From NCBI RefSeq assembly GCF_005145025.1, contig NZ_CP039699.1, forward strand, positions 146,226 through 210,225: a stretch of 64,000 nucleotides of DNA. The letters are read 5' to 3'. The notes beneath the pieces were generated by a model. It was not told the DNA's origin. It made no database searches and saw nothing but the letters and a program-made list of their open reading frames with translations. Source of the DNA: Novosphingobium sp. EMRT-2. Lineage in GTDB: Bacteria > Pseudomonadota > Alphaproteobacteria > Sphingomonadales > Sphingomonadaceae. Shown in pieces: positions 38,953-50,856 of the stretch. Position numbers and translations under genes: made by a program. The first letter of the stretch is position 1. Every line of letters starts with the position of its first letter.

Positions 38953-40164
38953 TCAGGCCGCGAGCAGTTCGTCGGCCGGGCCGAAGAACTCATAGTGGAT
39001 CCTGTCCGACGGCACACCCGCCAGCGACAGGGTCGAGACCGCATGACGCAGGAACGGACGCGGCCCGCAGATGTAATAGTCCGCTTGTGCGACCGGTGTG
39101 CTGGCGACCAACCATTCATCGGTAATTATGCCGGCCACATCGTAGTCGCTGCCCTCTGTTTCATCCTCGAGCGGGGTCTGGTGAAAATCGGTGATCGCGA
39201 TCGATTGGCCATGGCTCGCCACAGCGCGGACATGGTCGCGCATCGCATGGGTGTCGCGGTCATGCGTGCCGTGGATGTAATGAACCGGCACTTCGGCGCC
39301 GTTCTGAACGAGGGCTTCGAGCATCGCCACCATCGGCGTCAGGCCCACGCCGCCCGACAGCAGTACGACCGGCCGTTCGACATGATCGGCGAGGAAGAAT
39401 TCGCCAGCAGGCGCGGCCACCTTCAGGATCGTCCCGGGTTTCGCCTCGTCGTGCAACCAGCCCGACGCGAGCCCTTGCGGCTCGCGCTTGACCGAAATGC
39501 GATAGGTTTCGCCATTGGCGGCGGCCGAAATCGAGTAGTTGCGCTTGACCGGCGGATGTCCGGGAATTTCGAGCCAGAAGGTAAGATACTGGCCCGGCTT
39601 GTGGCGCATGACGGGGCCGCCGTCGACGGGGCGAAGGACAAAGGAATTGATGACGCTGCTTTCGCGCACAACGTCTTCGACGCGGAAATCGCGCCAGCCG
39701 TTCCAGCCGCCGGCCGCGTCCTTCTGTTCGGTGTAGACGCGCTGTTCCCGCGCGATCAGGATATTGGCGAGAAACCAGTAAGCTTCCCCCCAGGCCCCGA
39801 GGATTTCGTCGGTCGCCGCATCGCCCAGCACCGCCTTGATCGCACCGAGCAGTGCTTCGGCGACGTGCGGATAGTGCTCCGGCAGTATCTGGAGACCGAC
39901 ATGCTTTTGCGCGATGCGCTCGACCGCGGGAGCCAGCGCGCCGAGATTGTCGATATTGCTGGCATAGGCGAGAATGGCGCCGGTGAGCGCGCGCGGCTGC
40001 GAACCGGCGTCACCATGATGCGACTGGTTGAAAAGATCGCGAATGTCCGGGTTCTGGAACATCCTGGAATACATTTCATGCACGATATCCAGACCATGCG
40101 CTTCGAGCGCGGGGACCGTCGCCTTGACGAGCGCGATGGTCTGATCGCTGAGGGGCTGCGACAT
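38953..40164 (-). CDS. hmp: Flavohemoglobin, nitric oxide dioxygenase
   Basis: This 403-residue enzyme oxidises NO to nitrate with O2 and NAD(P)H. It has an N-terminal globin domain (MSQPLSDQTIALVKATVPAL, proximal histidine in IAQKHVGLQ). An FAD-binding domain follows (RNYSISAAANGETYRISVKR), then an NAD domain (PVVLLSGGVGLTPMVAMLEA and CGPRPFL). AAGGAG precedes the Met at 40164. It lies in the group of NO-defence genes next to nsrR. Confidence 0.95.
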   Translation of the reverse strand: MSQPLSDQTIALVKATVPALEAHGLDIVHEMYSRMFQNPDIRDLFNQSHHGDAGSQPRALTGAILAYASNIDNLGALAPAVERIAQKHVGLQILPEHYPHVAEALLGAIKAVLGDAATDEILGAWGEAYWFLANILIAREQRVYTEQKDAAGGWNGWRDFRVEDVVRESSVINSFVLRPVDGGPVMRHKPGQYLTFWLEIPGHPPVKRNYSISAAANGETYRISVKREPQGLASGWLHDEAKPGTILKVAAPAGEFFLADHVERPVVLLSGGVGLTPMVAMLEALVQNGAEVPVHYIHGTHDRDTHAMRDHVRAVASHGQSIAITDFHQTPLEDETEGSDYDVAGIITDEWLVASTPVAQADYYICGPRPFLRHAVSTLSLAGVPSDRIHYEFFGPADELLAA

Positions 40165-40204
40165 AAACTTCTCCTTGTTGGAAGGGATTCGAGTTTCCCG
40201 GCGA

Positions 40205-40480
40205 TCAGGCGCCGGGCGGCTGATCATAGAAATCGACCCGCATTTTCATGGCGCCGATGGGCGTCACGAAGTGCGGCTGCTGCGGCAAGATCAATCCGGG
40301 CCGTTCGGGCGTCAGGACAACCTCCGACGGTGGATCGAGATAGGTCAGCCGAAGCTCACCCTCCAGAACGCGGATCAAACCCCAGACACCCGCCTTGGTA
40401 TCATGGCGTGCCCGCAGGGCGGCCGGGAGCGTGTCCTGATCGAACACCGGCGTCGAACGATAGGGTAGAATGTCAGGCAT
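40205..40480 (-). CDS. DUF1971 domain protein
   Basis: This 91-residue protein is cupin-like in pattern (MPDILPYRSTPVFDQDTLPA then GVWGLIRVLEGELRLTYLDP), matching DUF1971, the family also found at the start of some TehB proteins. It overlaps the upstream globin gene by eight bases and precedes hmp. Such genes are repeatedly seen with truncated globins and NO-response genes; the activity is unknown. Confidence 0.75.
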   Translation of the reverse strand: MPDILPYRSTPVFDQDTLPAALRARHDTKAGVWGLIRVLEGELRLTYLDPPSEVVLTPERPGLILPQQPHFVTPIGAMKMRVDFYDQPPGA

Positions 40481-40910
40481 GGGTGGGTACTCGCCGTTCG
40501 CAATGAATGGACCCGGCCTCGCCGTCAGCGACGCTTGGCCGATCGAGCCGAAAAAACATGGCAAGCTGCAGGCTCTCGGCAATCCGCTTCGCTTTCGCCT
40601 GCAGAGCCGCAGCTGCGTCGGGCGCCATCATCTCGTTTGTCGTACAGTCCCACAGCGCGAGCCAGCGGTCGAAAAGCGCTGGCGTTATCCTCGACCTGTG
40701 CTTCAGGTGCGCTGGCACGGGCTGGCCCTTGTATCGGCCACTGGCGAGCATGACGGATGACCAGAACGCCGCCAGCTTTTCGAGATGTTCCGGCCAGTCA
40801 TCGATCGCGTCGTTGAAAATCGGCCCCAGGTCGGCATCTGCGCGAACGCGCGCGTAGAAGGCGTCGACAAGCTGCTTGAGCGCCTCATCCTTCAGTTCCA
40901 GCTCGGTCAT
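40473..40910 (-). CDS. Group III truncated hemoglobin
   Basis: This 145-residue small globin contains LVDAFYARVRADADLGPIFN and DDWPEHLEKLAAFWSSVML, the pattern of group III truncated hemoglobins, with the proximal histidine region HLKHRSRITPALFDRW. It is probably involved in NO or O2 handling. The Met at 40910 (MTELELKDEAL) is chosen; three weaker starts lie upstream. It is divergent from nsrR. Confidence 0.86.
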   Translation of the reverse strand: MTELELKDEALKQLVDAFYARVRADADLGPIFNDAIDDWPEHLEKLAAFWSSVMLASGRYKGQPVPAHLKHRSRITPALFDRWLALWDCTTNEMMAPDAAAALQAKAKRIAESLQLAMFFRLDRPSVADGEAGSIHCERRVPTHA

Positions 40911-40967
40911 TCGCCCGACTCCAATCATGTATCCCGAATGCATCTATACTTTTCCCTGAAAACATGC

Positions 40968-40983
40968 AAGATGAATACATCTT
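40968..40983. promoter_or_regulatory. Putative NsrR operator
   Basis: AAGATG-AATA-CATCTT is a perfect 6+4+6 dyad in the gap between the globin gene and nsrR. AAGATG-type half-sites are the known core of NsrR boxes. A further half-site, GCATCT, lies at 40940. It would control both divergent operons. Confidence 0.7.
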
Positions 40984-41019
40984 AATGCGACGAGCTGAGG
41001 AAGAGAGTGGGAACGCCCC

Positions 41020-41478
41020 ATGAAACTGACCCTGTTCACCGACTATTCGATGCGCGTGCTGCTCTATCTGGGCGCGCGGCCTGACCGCCTGTGCTCGATC
41101 GGTGAGGTCGCGCAGGCCTACGGAATCTCGCAGAATCACTTGATGAAGGTGGTGAACCAACTCGCACGCAGTGGTGATGTGGAGAGTGTGCGTGGACGGT
41201 CGGGCGGCATCCGCCTGGGGCGGCCGCCCGAAGAGATCAACATCGGCGCACTCATACGCCAGACCGAGGACGGCTTCGATCTCGTTGACTGCGGCGGATG
41301 CGTGGTCGCGCCTGCATGTGGGCTGACGGGCGTGCTGAAGGAGGCGCTCGGCGCGTTCCTGGCGGTACTTGACCGCTATACGCTTGCCGACCTGCTGACG
41401 AAGCGGCGAGATCTCGCGTCGCTCTTCGAGCGTAACGCGGCCGATCGGTTCGAAACCCCTGCGGCGCGAGATGGATGA
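41020..41478 (+). CDS. nsrR: NsrR-type Rrf2 nitric-oxide sensing repressor
   Basis: This 152-residue Rrf2-family protein starts MKLTLFTDYSMRVLLYLGAR, with a winged helix-turn-helix (GEVAQAYGISQNHLMKVVNQ). A cysteine cluster (DCGGCVVAPACGL) can hold the NO-sensitive iron-sulfur centre. The family and the surrounding NO genes make NsrR the best call. It heads an operon ending in the NO reductase. The dyad upstream suggests self-regulation. Confidence 0.9.
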   Translation: MKLTLFTDYSMRVLLYLGARPDRLCSIGEVAQAYGISQNHLMKVVNQLARSGDVESVRGRSGGIRLGRPPEEINIGALIRQTEDGFDLVDCGGCVVAPACGLTGVLKEALGAFLAVLDRYTLADLLTKRRDLASLFERNAADRFETPAARDG

Positions 41479-41520
41479 TTGACGTCTTGGCGCATCGAAG
41501 CCGAAAAGGAGGAACGTGAC

Positions 41521-41730
41521 ATGTTCTGTCCAGAATGTGGTGAACCGGTCGATCCCGCTCCCTTTGACGGTCGTCGCCGCGCGTCGCGGTCATGGATCGC
41601 CGCAGGACTCCAAATCGGCGCGCGATGGGTAAAGGTATTGCGCGCTGGACGCTCCAAGCCGGACCGCACGCGGCAGTCCGCTTGCCCGTCTTGCTCCAAT
41701 CATAAAACCACGAACACGGAAAGGAATTGA
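41521..41730 (+). CDS. Small CxxC zinc-ribbon protein
   Basis: This 69-residue protein begins MFCPECGEPVDPAPFDGRRR and has a second CPSC pair near its C-terminus (QSACPSCSNHKTTN). The two CxxC pairs are likely to bind zinc or iron. GGAGGAA precedes the ATG. It lies in the nsrR operon between nsrR and the cupin; the function is unknown. Confidence 0.65.
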   Translation: MFCPECGEPVDPAPFDGRRRASRSWIAAGLQIGARWVKVLRAGRSKPDRTRQSACPSCSNHKTTNTERN

Positions 41731-41735
41731 ACGAT

Positions 41736-42199
41736 ATGGCCCTTCACCACGCAGCGCCCGGAGAAGTCGTCGATCTCTTGCCCGAGAACGTGACGACACA
41801 TGAAGAACATTCCACAGCGATCGTGAAGGCGGACCATTTGAAACCATCCGGCTGGTGATCCCGAGCGGCACCGAAATGCGCCAGCATCAGGTGCCGGGCA
41901 GCATCATGCTGCATTGCCTCGAGGGCCATGTGAAAGTCGAGCTCAGCGCAAGCTCGATCGAACTGCGGCGTAACCAGTGGGTCTATCTCGAAGGAGGCGC
42001 GCCGCACTCGGTCAAGGGCGCGGAAAACTCTGTGCTGCTTCTGACGATCCTCTTTCCGCCTGTAGAAGGATCACAGGCAAAAGCCGGCGCCGAGACCTTG
42101 GCGGTCGATGCCTATGACGATTGCGACTGTGTCGACCGGTGGGAAGCGGAAGGCGGTCCGGTCGTTCAATCGGATCAGCCTGCCCCCAGGAAGAATTGA
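41736..42199 (+). pseudogene. Cupin-domain protein, frameshifted
   Basis: The gene starts MALHHAAPGEVVDLLPENVT at 41736 and in that frame stops at TGA after GW. If one base is added near 41838 (CATTTGAAACC read as CATTTCGAAACC), the frame continues FETIRLVIPSGTEMRQHQVP into a cupin fold with GSIMLHCLEGHVKVEL and the metal-ligand-like WVYLEGGAPHSVKG. Either the gene carries a true single-base deletion or the base is missing from the sequence. It lies in the nsrR-norB operon. Function unknown. Confidence 0.7.
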
Positions 42200-42277
42200 T
42201 CACGGGCGGCATGATGGCACGGCGCGCAGCGCGCTAGTCGCTTTGCTGTACCGCCTCGTAGCCCATAGGGGAGAACC

Positions 42278-44545
42278 ATGGATCGAACACGTCAGCTCTG
42301 GATTTGGCTTCTATCATTGCTGGCAGTCTCTTTTGCCGTCCTGCTTCTGGTTGGCCGCGACATCAGCATTCAGGCGCCGCCGCTTCCCGCCAAGGTCGTG
42401 ACCGCAAACGGCGAAACCGTCTTCACCCGTGCCGAGATGCAGCGTGGCCGCCAGGTCTGGCAATCTATGGGCGGCATGCAACTGGGCTCGATCTGGGGAC
42501 ACGGCGGCTACGTAGCGCCCGATTGGTCAGCCGACTGGTTGCACCGGGAATCACTGGCACTTCTCGATCTCTGGGCACAGCGGGATCTGGGCGGCGCCTT
42601 TGAGAGTTTAAACGAGGAACACAAGGCGCTCCTCCAGCGGCGGCTGCAAACGGAAATGCGCCGAAACACGTTTGAAGCGAGCACGGATACCATCACGATC
42701 AGCAACGATCGCGCGGTGGCAATCGAGCGGGTGGCAAAGCACTACGTCAATCTGTTCGGCAACGACCCCGCCACGGCCGAGCTGCGCGAAAACTATGCCA
42801 TGAAGAACGATACGGTCCCCGACGCAGGGCACCGAGCCGCCATGACCTCCTTCTTCTGGTGGACGGCCTGGGCGGCCACAACGGAACGACAAGGGCGGAC
42901 GACAACGTATACGAACAACTGGCCGAGCGAGCCGCTGGTCGGGAATCGCCCACCATCAAGTTCATTCATCTGGTCGGCCTTCAGCGTCACCTTCCTGCTT
43001 GCCGGCATCGCGCTGTTGGGTTGGCACCATGCGGTGACGCACGGACGAAGGGAGAAGGAGCACGACCTCCCCGCGAAAGATCCGCTGCGCGAGATCGCGG
43101 TGACGCCTTCGATGCGGGCGACAGCCAAATATTTCTGGGTCGTTCTCGCACTGTTTCTCGCGCAGATCATGCTGGGTGCAATGACGGCCCACTATCAGGT
43201 CGAGGGGCAGCTGGTTTATGGCTATGAAGCGGCCGAGATCCTGCCTTATTCGATCACCCGCACCTGGCACACGCAGCTTGCCGTGCTGTGGATCGCGACA
43301 GCCTGGCTGGGAACGGGCCTCTACATAGCTCCTGCGATCTCGGGCCATGAACCGAGGTTCCAGGCTCTGGGTGCCAACATCCTCTGGGCCTGCCTCCTGA
43401 TTATCGTCGTGGGCTCCTTTGCCGGGCAATGGCTCGCGGTGATGCAGAAACTGGGACTGGAGAGGAACTTCTGGTTCGGACACCAGGGCTGGGAATATGT
43501 CGATATGGGGCGCTTCTGGCAGTGGTTTCTCTTCATCGGCCTGATGCTCTGGCTTGTGCTCGTCGGCCGGGCGCTCTGGCCTGCGCTCAAAGAGAAGTCC
43601 GAATCCCGCCACATCACGATGCTGTTTTTCCTATCCGCCGTAGCCATCGGACTCTTCTACGGTGCCGGGCTGTTCTGGAATGAGCATACAGCGCTCTCCA
43701 TGATTGAATATTGGCGTTGGTGGGTGGTCCATCTGTGGGTCGAAGGCTTTTTCGAGGTGTTCGCCACCGCGGTCATCGCCTTCCTCTTCACGCGCCTCGG
43801 CCTCATTCCGACACCCACCGCCACGGTCGCCGTCTTGTTTGCCACGATCATCTTCATGGCAGGCGGAGTGCTGGGAACGTTGCACCATCTCTACTTCGCG
43901 GGAACCTCGATCGCGGTGCTGGCGCTTGGCGCGAGCTTCTCAGCGCTCGAGGTCGTGCCGCTCGCCTATATTGGCTTCGAAGCTTATGAACACTGGAAGC
44001 TGAGCAGCGCGACACCCTGGATGCAGCGTTATAAATGGCCCGTCATGTTCTTCCTGGCGGTATCCTTCTGGAATCTCGTCGGAGCAGGCCTGTTCGGCTT
44101 CCTCATCAATCCGCCGCTGTCGCTCTATTACATGCAGGGTCTCAATCTGACGCCGCTGCACGGACACACCGCATTGTTCGGCGTATACGGCATGTTGGGC
44201 GTCGGGCTCGTCCTGTTCTGCCTGCGTGGCATGTTGCCGAACCTGATCTGGAACGAAGGCGTGCTGAAGACGAGCTTTTGGTGCTTCAACATCGGCCTTG
44301 CGTTGATGGCGCTCCTGACCTTGCTGCCACTTGGTACGCTTCAGCTGACCGCCGCGATTGACAAGGGCTACTGGTACGCTCGCTCGGCCGAGTTCATGCA
44401 GCAACCGGTGGTCGATCTGTTGGTGTGGCTGAGGGTTCCTGGAGATATCGTCTTTTCTGCCGGGGCGGTAGCGCTCGCCTGGTTTGTCGCCAGTCTTTGG
44501 CTCAGACCCCGGTCTGACGACAGCGAGGCGCAAATTGCACAGTGA
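42278..44545 (+). CDS. norB: Quinol-dependent nitric oxide reductase (qNOR)
   Basis: This 755-residue integral enzyme reduces NO to N2O using quinol. The N-terminal extension (residues about 30-240, replacing the NorC subunit) and about 14 membrane helices mark the single-subunit qNorB form. Ligand histidines lie in TRTWHTQLAVLW, WRWWVVHLWVEGFFEVF, LGTLHHLYF and TPLHGHTALFG; the glutamate in WVEGFFEVF is the one unique to NO reductases. GGGGAGA precedes the ATG. It is the last gene of the nsrR operon. Confidence 0.95.
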   Translation: MDRTRQLWIWLLSLLAVSFAVLLLVGRDISIQAPPLPAKVVTANGETVFTRAEMQRGRQVWQSMGGMQLGSIWGHGGYVAPDWSADWLHRESLALLDLWAQRDLGGAFESLNEEHKALLQRRLQTEMRRNTFEASTDTITISNDRAVAIERVAKHYVNLFGNDPATAELRENYAMKNDTVPDAGHRAAMTSFFWWTAWAATTERQGRTTTYTNNWPSEPLVGNRPPSSSFIWSAFSVTFLLAGIALLGWHHAVTHGRREKEHDLPAKDPLREIAVTPSMRATAKYFWVVLALFLAQIMLGAMTAHYQVEGQLVYGYEAAEILPYSITRTWHTQLAVLWIATAWLGTGLYIAPAISGHEPRFQALGANILWACLLIIVVGSFAGQWLAVMQKLGLERNFWFGHQGWEYVDMGRFWQWFLFIGLMLWLVLVGRALWPALKEKSESRHITMLFFLSAVAIGLFYGAGLFWNEHTALSMIEYWRWWVVHLWVEGFFEVFATAVIAFLFTRLGLIPTPTATVAVLFATIIFMAGGVLGTLHHLYFAGTSIAVLALGASFSALEVVPLAYIGFEAYEHWKLSSATPWMQRYKWPVMFFLAVSFWNLVGAGLFGFLINPPLSLYYMQGLNLTPLHGHTALFGVYGMLGVGLVLFCLRGMLPNLIWNEGVLKTSFWCFNIGLALMALLTLLPLGTLQLTAAIDKGYWYARSAEFMQQPVVDLLVWLRVPGDIVFSAGAVALAWFVASLWLRPRSDDSEAQIAQ

Positions 44546-44657
44546 TCGATCGAGGAGTCCGATGCCGCGCAGTCCCAGCCAACCCTTGCTCGTGGGCTAG
44601 CCACGTTCTGTCGACAAACGCCACACTTGGATGCGAGTTTCGGTGAACCTTTTGTCC

Positions 44658-44873
44658 ATGCGCACCAAACTTCTGTTCGCAGGTCTGGCAGCCGGGTCGA
44701 TGGCTGCTCTATCCTCGCCCGCGATTGCTCAGATGCCGCCCGGCTCACGGGACTGTTCATTCCAGTCGCTATCGCCGGAGGAAAAGTCTCGGTACCAATC
44801 CCGTTACCGGCGCCGCGTGCGCGTCGATGGGCAAGCTTTTGCCGATAATGGCTGTATGAACAGGTGTGCATGA
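44658..44873 (+). CDS. Small secreted protein with two cysteine pairs
   Basis: This 71-residue protein has a signal peptide (MRTKLLFAGLAAGSMAALSS, cleavage near AIA-QMPPG). The mature part is short and basic, with cysteines in RDCSF and in NGCMNRCA. No family is recognised. It lies alone between norB and the debris region. A frame starting at 44631 is possible but lacks a better start. Confidence 0.45.
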   Translation: MRTKLLFAGLAAGSMAALSSPAIAQMPPGSRDCSFQSLSPEEKSRYQSRYRRRVRVDGQAFADNGCMNRCA

Positions 44874-45055
44874 CAGCCTCTGAGCGCAAAGCCCTCCGGC
44901 GTCCCCGCAAGGGCAAAAACTGCCGCGCCGTTTCGCGCCCCGTCACCAGCTTGGACGGATCCATGACAGTTGGCATCGGGCGCAAATGCGACTGACGCGC
45001 TCGATGCCGCACATGGCGATCATGGTGCGTTTCCAGGAGGGGACCAAATCCTACG

Positions 45056-45135
45056 CTAAGAATTTTGGCCAGCGATATTCTTCGCCGGTCAGGGTTATGT
45101 GCTCCCACCCCGCTCCTTACGGAGATCGAATCCAC
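45056..45135 (-). pseudogene. C-terminal tail of a Tn3-family transposase (fragment)
   Basis: The minus strand reads GAGWEHITLTGEEYRWPKFL followed by a stop. This is the conserved C-terminal end of Tn3-type TnpA, comparable with LGWQHINLTGDYLW in the intact transposase at 0.7-3.7 kb, but it comes from a different element. About 25 codons remain; no inverted repeat was found beside it. Confidence 0.6.
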
Positions 45136-45254
45136 TGATCACTGAATTCTGACTTTAGAAACGTTTCTTGAATCGGGATCCATGGATGAAAAGGGGCCGA
45201 CTCTCTGCATTCAGCGAATATTCGAACGCGAAGGCAGAAGGCCGGCCTGATCGA

Positions 45255-45715
45255 TCAGAAGCTGATCGTTGCCGTGCCCCAAAAGCGGCGCCCTTCATCG
45301 AGCATCCAGTTGCCGTCGAGACCATCAAACCGGCCGCGGTCATCGACCGGCACGATCTTGTCGGTGACGTTGAGCACCGCCGCCCTCAGCGCGAAATTCT
45401 CATTGATCGTGAAATTGATGCCGACATCGAAGGTCGTGCTCCCTTCACGGGTGCGGGTGTTGAGCGCGCCGTTGCGGAACCCGCTGAAAGTCTGCTTGCC
45501 CGAGTAGTAGCCGAGCACATAGGCCGCGATCTGCTCGGTCGCTTGCCAGTCCAGGCGAACGTTGGCCATGTGCCTGGGCGTCTTGTCGAGCGGCGTTCCG
45601 TCAAGCGAACTGCCGTCGAAAGCGGGCTCGCCGCCACCCTTCCGGACGGAATCGGTGTAGGTATAATTCGCGGTCAGCAGCAATGCCGGGGTGATCGGCA
45701 GTCTGCCATTCACTT
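45255..45715 (-). pseudogene. TonB-dependent receptor, C-terminal fragment
   Basis: About 153 residues of an outer-membrane receptor barrel remain (ALLLTANYTYTDSVRKGGGE, TPRHMANVRLDWQATEQIAA, LRAAVLNVTDKIVPVDDRG), ending in the terminal aromatic pattern TATISF. The 5' part was removed by the IS21-type element that begins at 45716. The substrate cannot be told. Confidence 0.85.
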
Positions 45716-45884
45716 TGTCAAACGGCGCGCAAACGGGACCCCGTATAGGCGTTGAAGGGGGACCCCCTTTTCGAGATTGAGCGGAGGGTTGATGCCCTGC
45801 GCTGTGTGCGGCGGAGGTCGGGCGTAGCCCGGCCGGAGGCGTACACAGCGCAAGTTCGTTTTGAAGCTGGGGTGAGAGTGGCGG

Positions 45885-46643
45885 CTAACTGCGGTTTTTG
45901 AAGCGCCAGCTGTCGTTGCCGGTCTCGACGATATCGCAGTGATGAGTGACGCGGTCGAGCAGAGCCGTGGTCATTTTGGGATCCCCGAACACGGTAGGCC
46001 ATTCGCCGAAGGCGAGGTTGGTCGTGATAACGACGCTGGTGCGTTCGTAGAGCTTGCTGATCAGGTGGAACAGGAGCTGGCCACCAGAGCGCGCGAACGG
46101 CAGATATCCCAACTCATCGAGCACCACCAGGTCGAGCCGTGAGAGCTGTCCCGCCAGGGTCCCGCCCTTGCCGATCCGGGCCTCCTCTTCGAGGCGTGTC
46201 ACCAGATCGACGGTGTTGAAGTATCGTGCCCGAGCCCCTTTGCGCACGACGTTGGCGGTAATCGCGATGGCGAGGTGGGTCTTGCCGGTGCCCGTGCCGC
46301 CGACGAGCACGATGTTGCGACGCGCCGGTAGGAAGGAGCCATCATGCAGGGAGCGGATCAGTCCCTCGTTGATCGGCGTCCCTTCGAAGCTGAACCGCTC
46401 CAGGTCCTTCACCACCGGCAGCCGCGCGGCCGTCATGCGATATCGGATCGAGGCGGCGTCGCGATGGGTGGCTTCCGCGCGGAGCAGATCGGTCAGGATC
46501 TCCATGGTGGTGCGCTGGCGCTGGAGGCCGGTGGTGACGGCCTCGTCGAACGCGGCCACCATGCCCTTGAGGCCCAGGCCGCGCATTGTGTCGATCATCT
46601 CATGCCGCTGCATCATAGCCTCGCAGTCGGTCATAGCTGGCAC
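45885..46643 (-). CDS. istB: IS21-family helper ATPase IstB (third type)
   Basis: This 252-residue AAA+ protein has Walker [15 protein letters not shown], Walker [15 protein letters not shown] and [20 protein letters not shown]. It belongs to a different IstB subgroup from the two others in the window. It is intact, but its istA partner is broken. Confidence 0.92.
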   Translation of the reverse strand: MPAMTDCEAMMQRHEMIDTMRGLGLKGMVAAFDEAVTTGLQRQRTTMEILTDLLRAEATHRDAASIRYRMTAARLPVVKDLERFSFEGTPINEGLIRSLHDGSFLPARRNIVLVGGTGTGKTHLAIAITANVVRKGARARYFNTVDLVTRLEEEARIGKGGTLAGQLSRLDLVVLDELGYLPFARSGGQLLFHLISKLYERTSVVITTNLAFGEWPTVFGDPKMTTALLDRVTHHCDIVETGNDSWRFKNRS

Positions 46644-47142
46644 AGTCGGCGATCGGCGGGTGACTCAGCATCCGGTCTTCCGAAGTGACGATGCTATGGG
46701 GCGTCGCCGGCTCGCGGCGACGGGAGAGGATGTTGAGGATCAGGTCGTCGCTGACCGTTCCGCTCGCCAGCGCTTCGCGCACCGCCGCCTCGACCTGCTC
46801 CAGCCATCGGTGAGCACGGCCGAGAGCACCCGCACGAACCTGCGATCCGCCTCATCCCCGTGCCCCAGCCTGCGTCGCAGGCGATGGAGGGATGGCGGCA
46901 ACTCCCAGTCCTGGAACGGCGCGCCGTTGCGCAGGGCACCGGGCTTGTGGGCCAGAACCGGCAGATAATGCCAGGGATCGTAAATGGTGCGGTTCCGCCC
47001 GAAGTGACGCTCATGTTCCCCGACGATCTCTTCGCCGCAGCGGATGACCATCCGGCCCGCATAGGCGCGCACCTGCACCGTGCGCCGCGCCGCCCTGGAC
47101 ATGACCGAAGCGGTTGCGGTCGAAGCTGATGAGGCAGGTGCC
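46600..47142 (-). pseudogene. istA: istA, C-terminal part with two frameshifts
   Basis: Three frames must be joined: LISFDRNRFGH; then VQVRAYAGRMVIRCGEEIVG through YDPWHYLPVLAHKPGALRNG; then VREALASGTVSDDLILNILS through [16 protein letters not shown]. Single bases appear to be missing near 47100 and 46802 (GGCTGGAG where GGCCTGGAG is expected). The stretch continues beyond IS21 copy 2 at 49766. Confidence 0.85.
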
Positions 47143-47212
47143 TGTAGCGCGACAAACTGTATGAGGATTGCGCGTCAATCAGGATGAGAATGTGATTGTC
47201 ACGGCGCGTCGA

Positions 47213-49587
<2,375 letters not shown>

Positions 49588-49765
49588 TCAGGTCCTCCTT
49601 CTCGGAAAACCTCATGCATAGCGGCCACCACGACCATCACAGGCACCCCGCAAAGAGCGCCTCCGGTGTGTCGGGACCGGCTACGGGCTACGCCCTCCGC
49701 CGATCCCGACACACCGGATTCCCATCTTGATTGTCGCGCTTTCTCAACCTGATCGTCGCGCAACA

Positions 49766-49990
49766 CAGGTGCCGGTGACGGCATGCTCGCTCTCATGGAA
49801 GCCATCGAAGGGCGCCAGGATCGGCTGCAGGACAGGCCGCTCCATCTCCAGCGCCTAGGCCACGGTGATATCGCCGCGCTCGGGATGGGTGTGGTGCTCG
49901 GCCCAGCGCCGGCACTCCGCCTTCCTTCTCACGATCTGGCTTTTGAGCCATTCGAGCATGGAATCTTTTGCCATCATGGGCGTCGTCGTC
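49766..49990 (-). pseudogene. istA: istA, middle part with in-frame stop
   Basis: The minus strand reads HTHPERGDITVA, a TAG stop near 49843, then ALEMERPVLQPILAPFDGFH and ESEHAVTGTC, which joins LISFDRNRFGH on the far side of IS21 copy 2. Upstream of about 49990 no further IstA sequence is recognised. Confidence 0.75.
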
Positions 49991-50324
49991 GCTCTCGGCA
50001 GCATCGTCTACCGGGCCAGCATCCGCCGGTCATCAACGTAGGGGTCACGACGGTGGAGCGAGCGGTCGGCTCTTCAAGCCCAACGCGATCGGCTCATTTC
50101 TCGCTCACCAGTCGTGAACTAACGGCAAATTTGTCAGAATTTGAGGGTGAAAGTGATTTATGGCCCTCATTTTTGTTTCAAGCAGCGCCTGCCGAATGCA
50201 TCTCTGCGATTGATGTCTTCTGCAAAAGCTTGTTGGCATCGGATGCTCGCTGATCACACCTAACCCGTAATCGTGCCTCTGGCTGACATACCCGACAAAC
50301 GTATAAGCTCGCCATGCGCGGGCG
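49991..50324. other. No gene recognised
   Basis: Between the istA remnant and the toxin gene there are only short frames without motifs. Bases 50100-50240 are less GC-rich than the surroundings. Confidence 0.4.
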
Positions 50325-50606
50325 TCACCAACCCAATTCCGCGTGCGATCCCAAGCGCACAAGCTGCAAGGTGTCGTCATCGGGCTTGCGGTAAATCAGC
50401 ACGAGGTCGGGCTTTATGTGGCAATCGCGATGGTCGCGCCAGTCGCCGGTCAGCGCATGGTCGCGGTGGCGCGGTTCAAGCGGCTCGTCGGATGCCAGCG
50501 CCTCGATGATCGGGATCAGGTCAGCGTCCAGCGTCTTGGCGTGCTGCCCCTTCTTCTCCCGCTTGTAGTCGCGCTTGAACCGCCCGAAGCGTTCAATCGT
50601 CCGCAT
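50325..50606 (-). CDS. yafQ: YafQ-family toxin (ribosome-dependent mRNA interferase)
   Basis: This 93-residue RelE/YafQ fold begins MRTIERFGRFKRDYKREKKG. LEPRHRDHALTGDWRDHRDC supplies catalytic histidines and DLVLIYRKPDDDTLQLVRLG the C-terminal strand. The pattern H-x-L-x-G-x-W-x-x-x-R-x-C-H-I is typical of YafQ. The gene overlaps the upstream antitoxin by 14 bases. It probably stabilises the replicon or island. Confidence 0.9.
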   Translation of the reverse strand: MRTIERFGRFKRDYKREKKGQHAKTLDADLIPIIEALASDEPLEPRHRDHALTGDWRDHRDCHIKPDLVLIYRKPDDDTLQLVRLGSHAELGW

Positions 50607-50856
50607 TGAGGTCGGCCATCAGGTCGACCACCGTGGCGAACCGCTTGCCCTTTCCCTCGCGCGCTTCCTTCATGGCCTCTATCGTCTCGGCATTGGGCAC
50701 CAGCGGTTCAAACGGCAAGGCCTTGTCGCGGGCAACGCGGGTCAGCATCAGGCGCACGGCATCGGAGACGGTCAGCCCCATAGCAGCCAGCACGGTCGCG
50801 GCTTCCTCCTTCACCGCTCCGTCGATCCGGGTCTGCACAAGAGCGTTTGCGGCCAT
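50593..50856 (-). CDS. dinJ: DinJ/RelB-family antitoxin
   Basis: This 87-residue protein starts MAANALVQTRIDGAVKEEAA, a ribbon-helix-helix domain, followed by GLTVSDAVRLMLTRVARDKA and a C-terminal toxin-binding helix. The Met at 50856 is chosen; GGAAAT lies upstream. It is the first gene of the pair, so it probably represses the operon and neutralises YafQ. Confidence 0.9.
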   Translation of the reverse strand: MAANALVQTRIDGAVKEEAATVLAAMGLTVSDAVRLMLTRVARDKALPFEPLVPNAETIEAMKEAREGKGKRFATVVDLMADLNADD

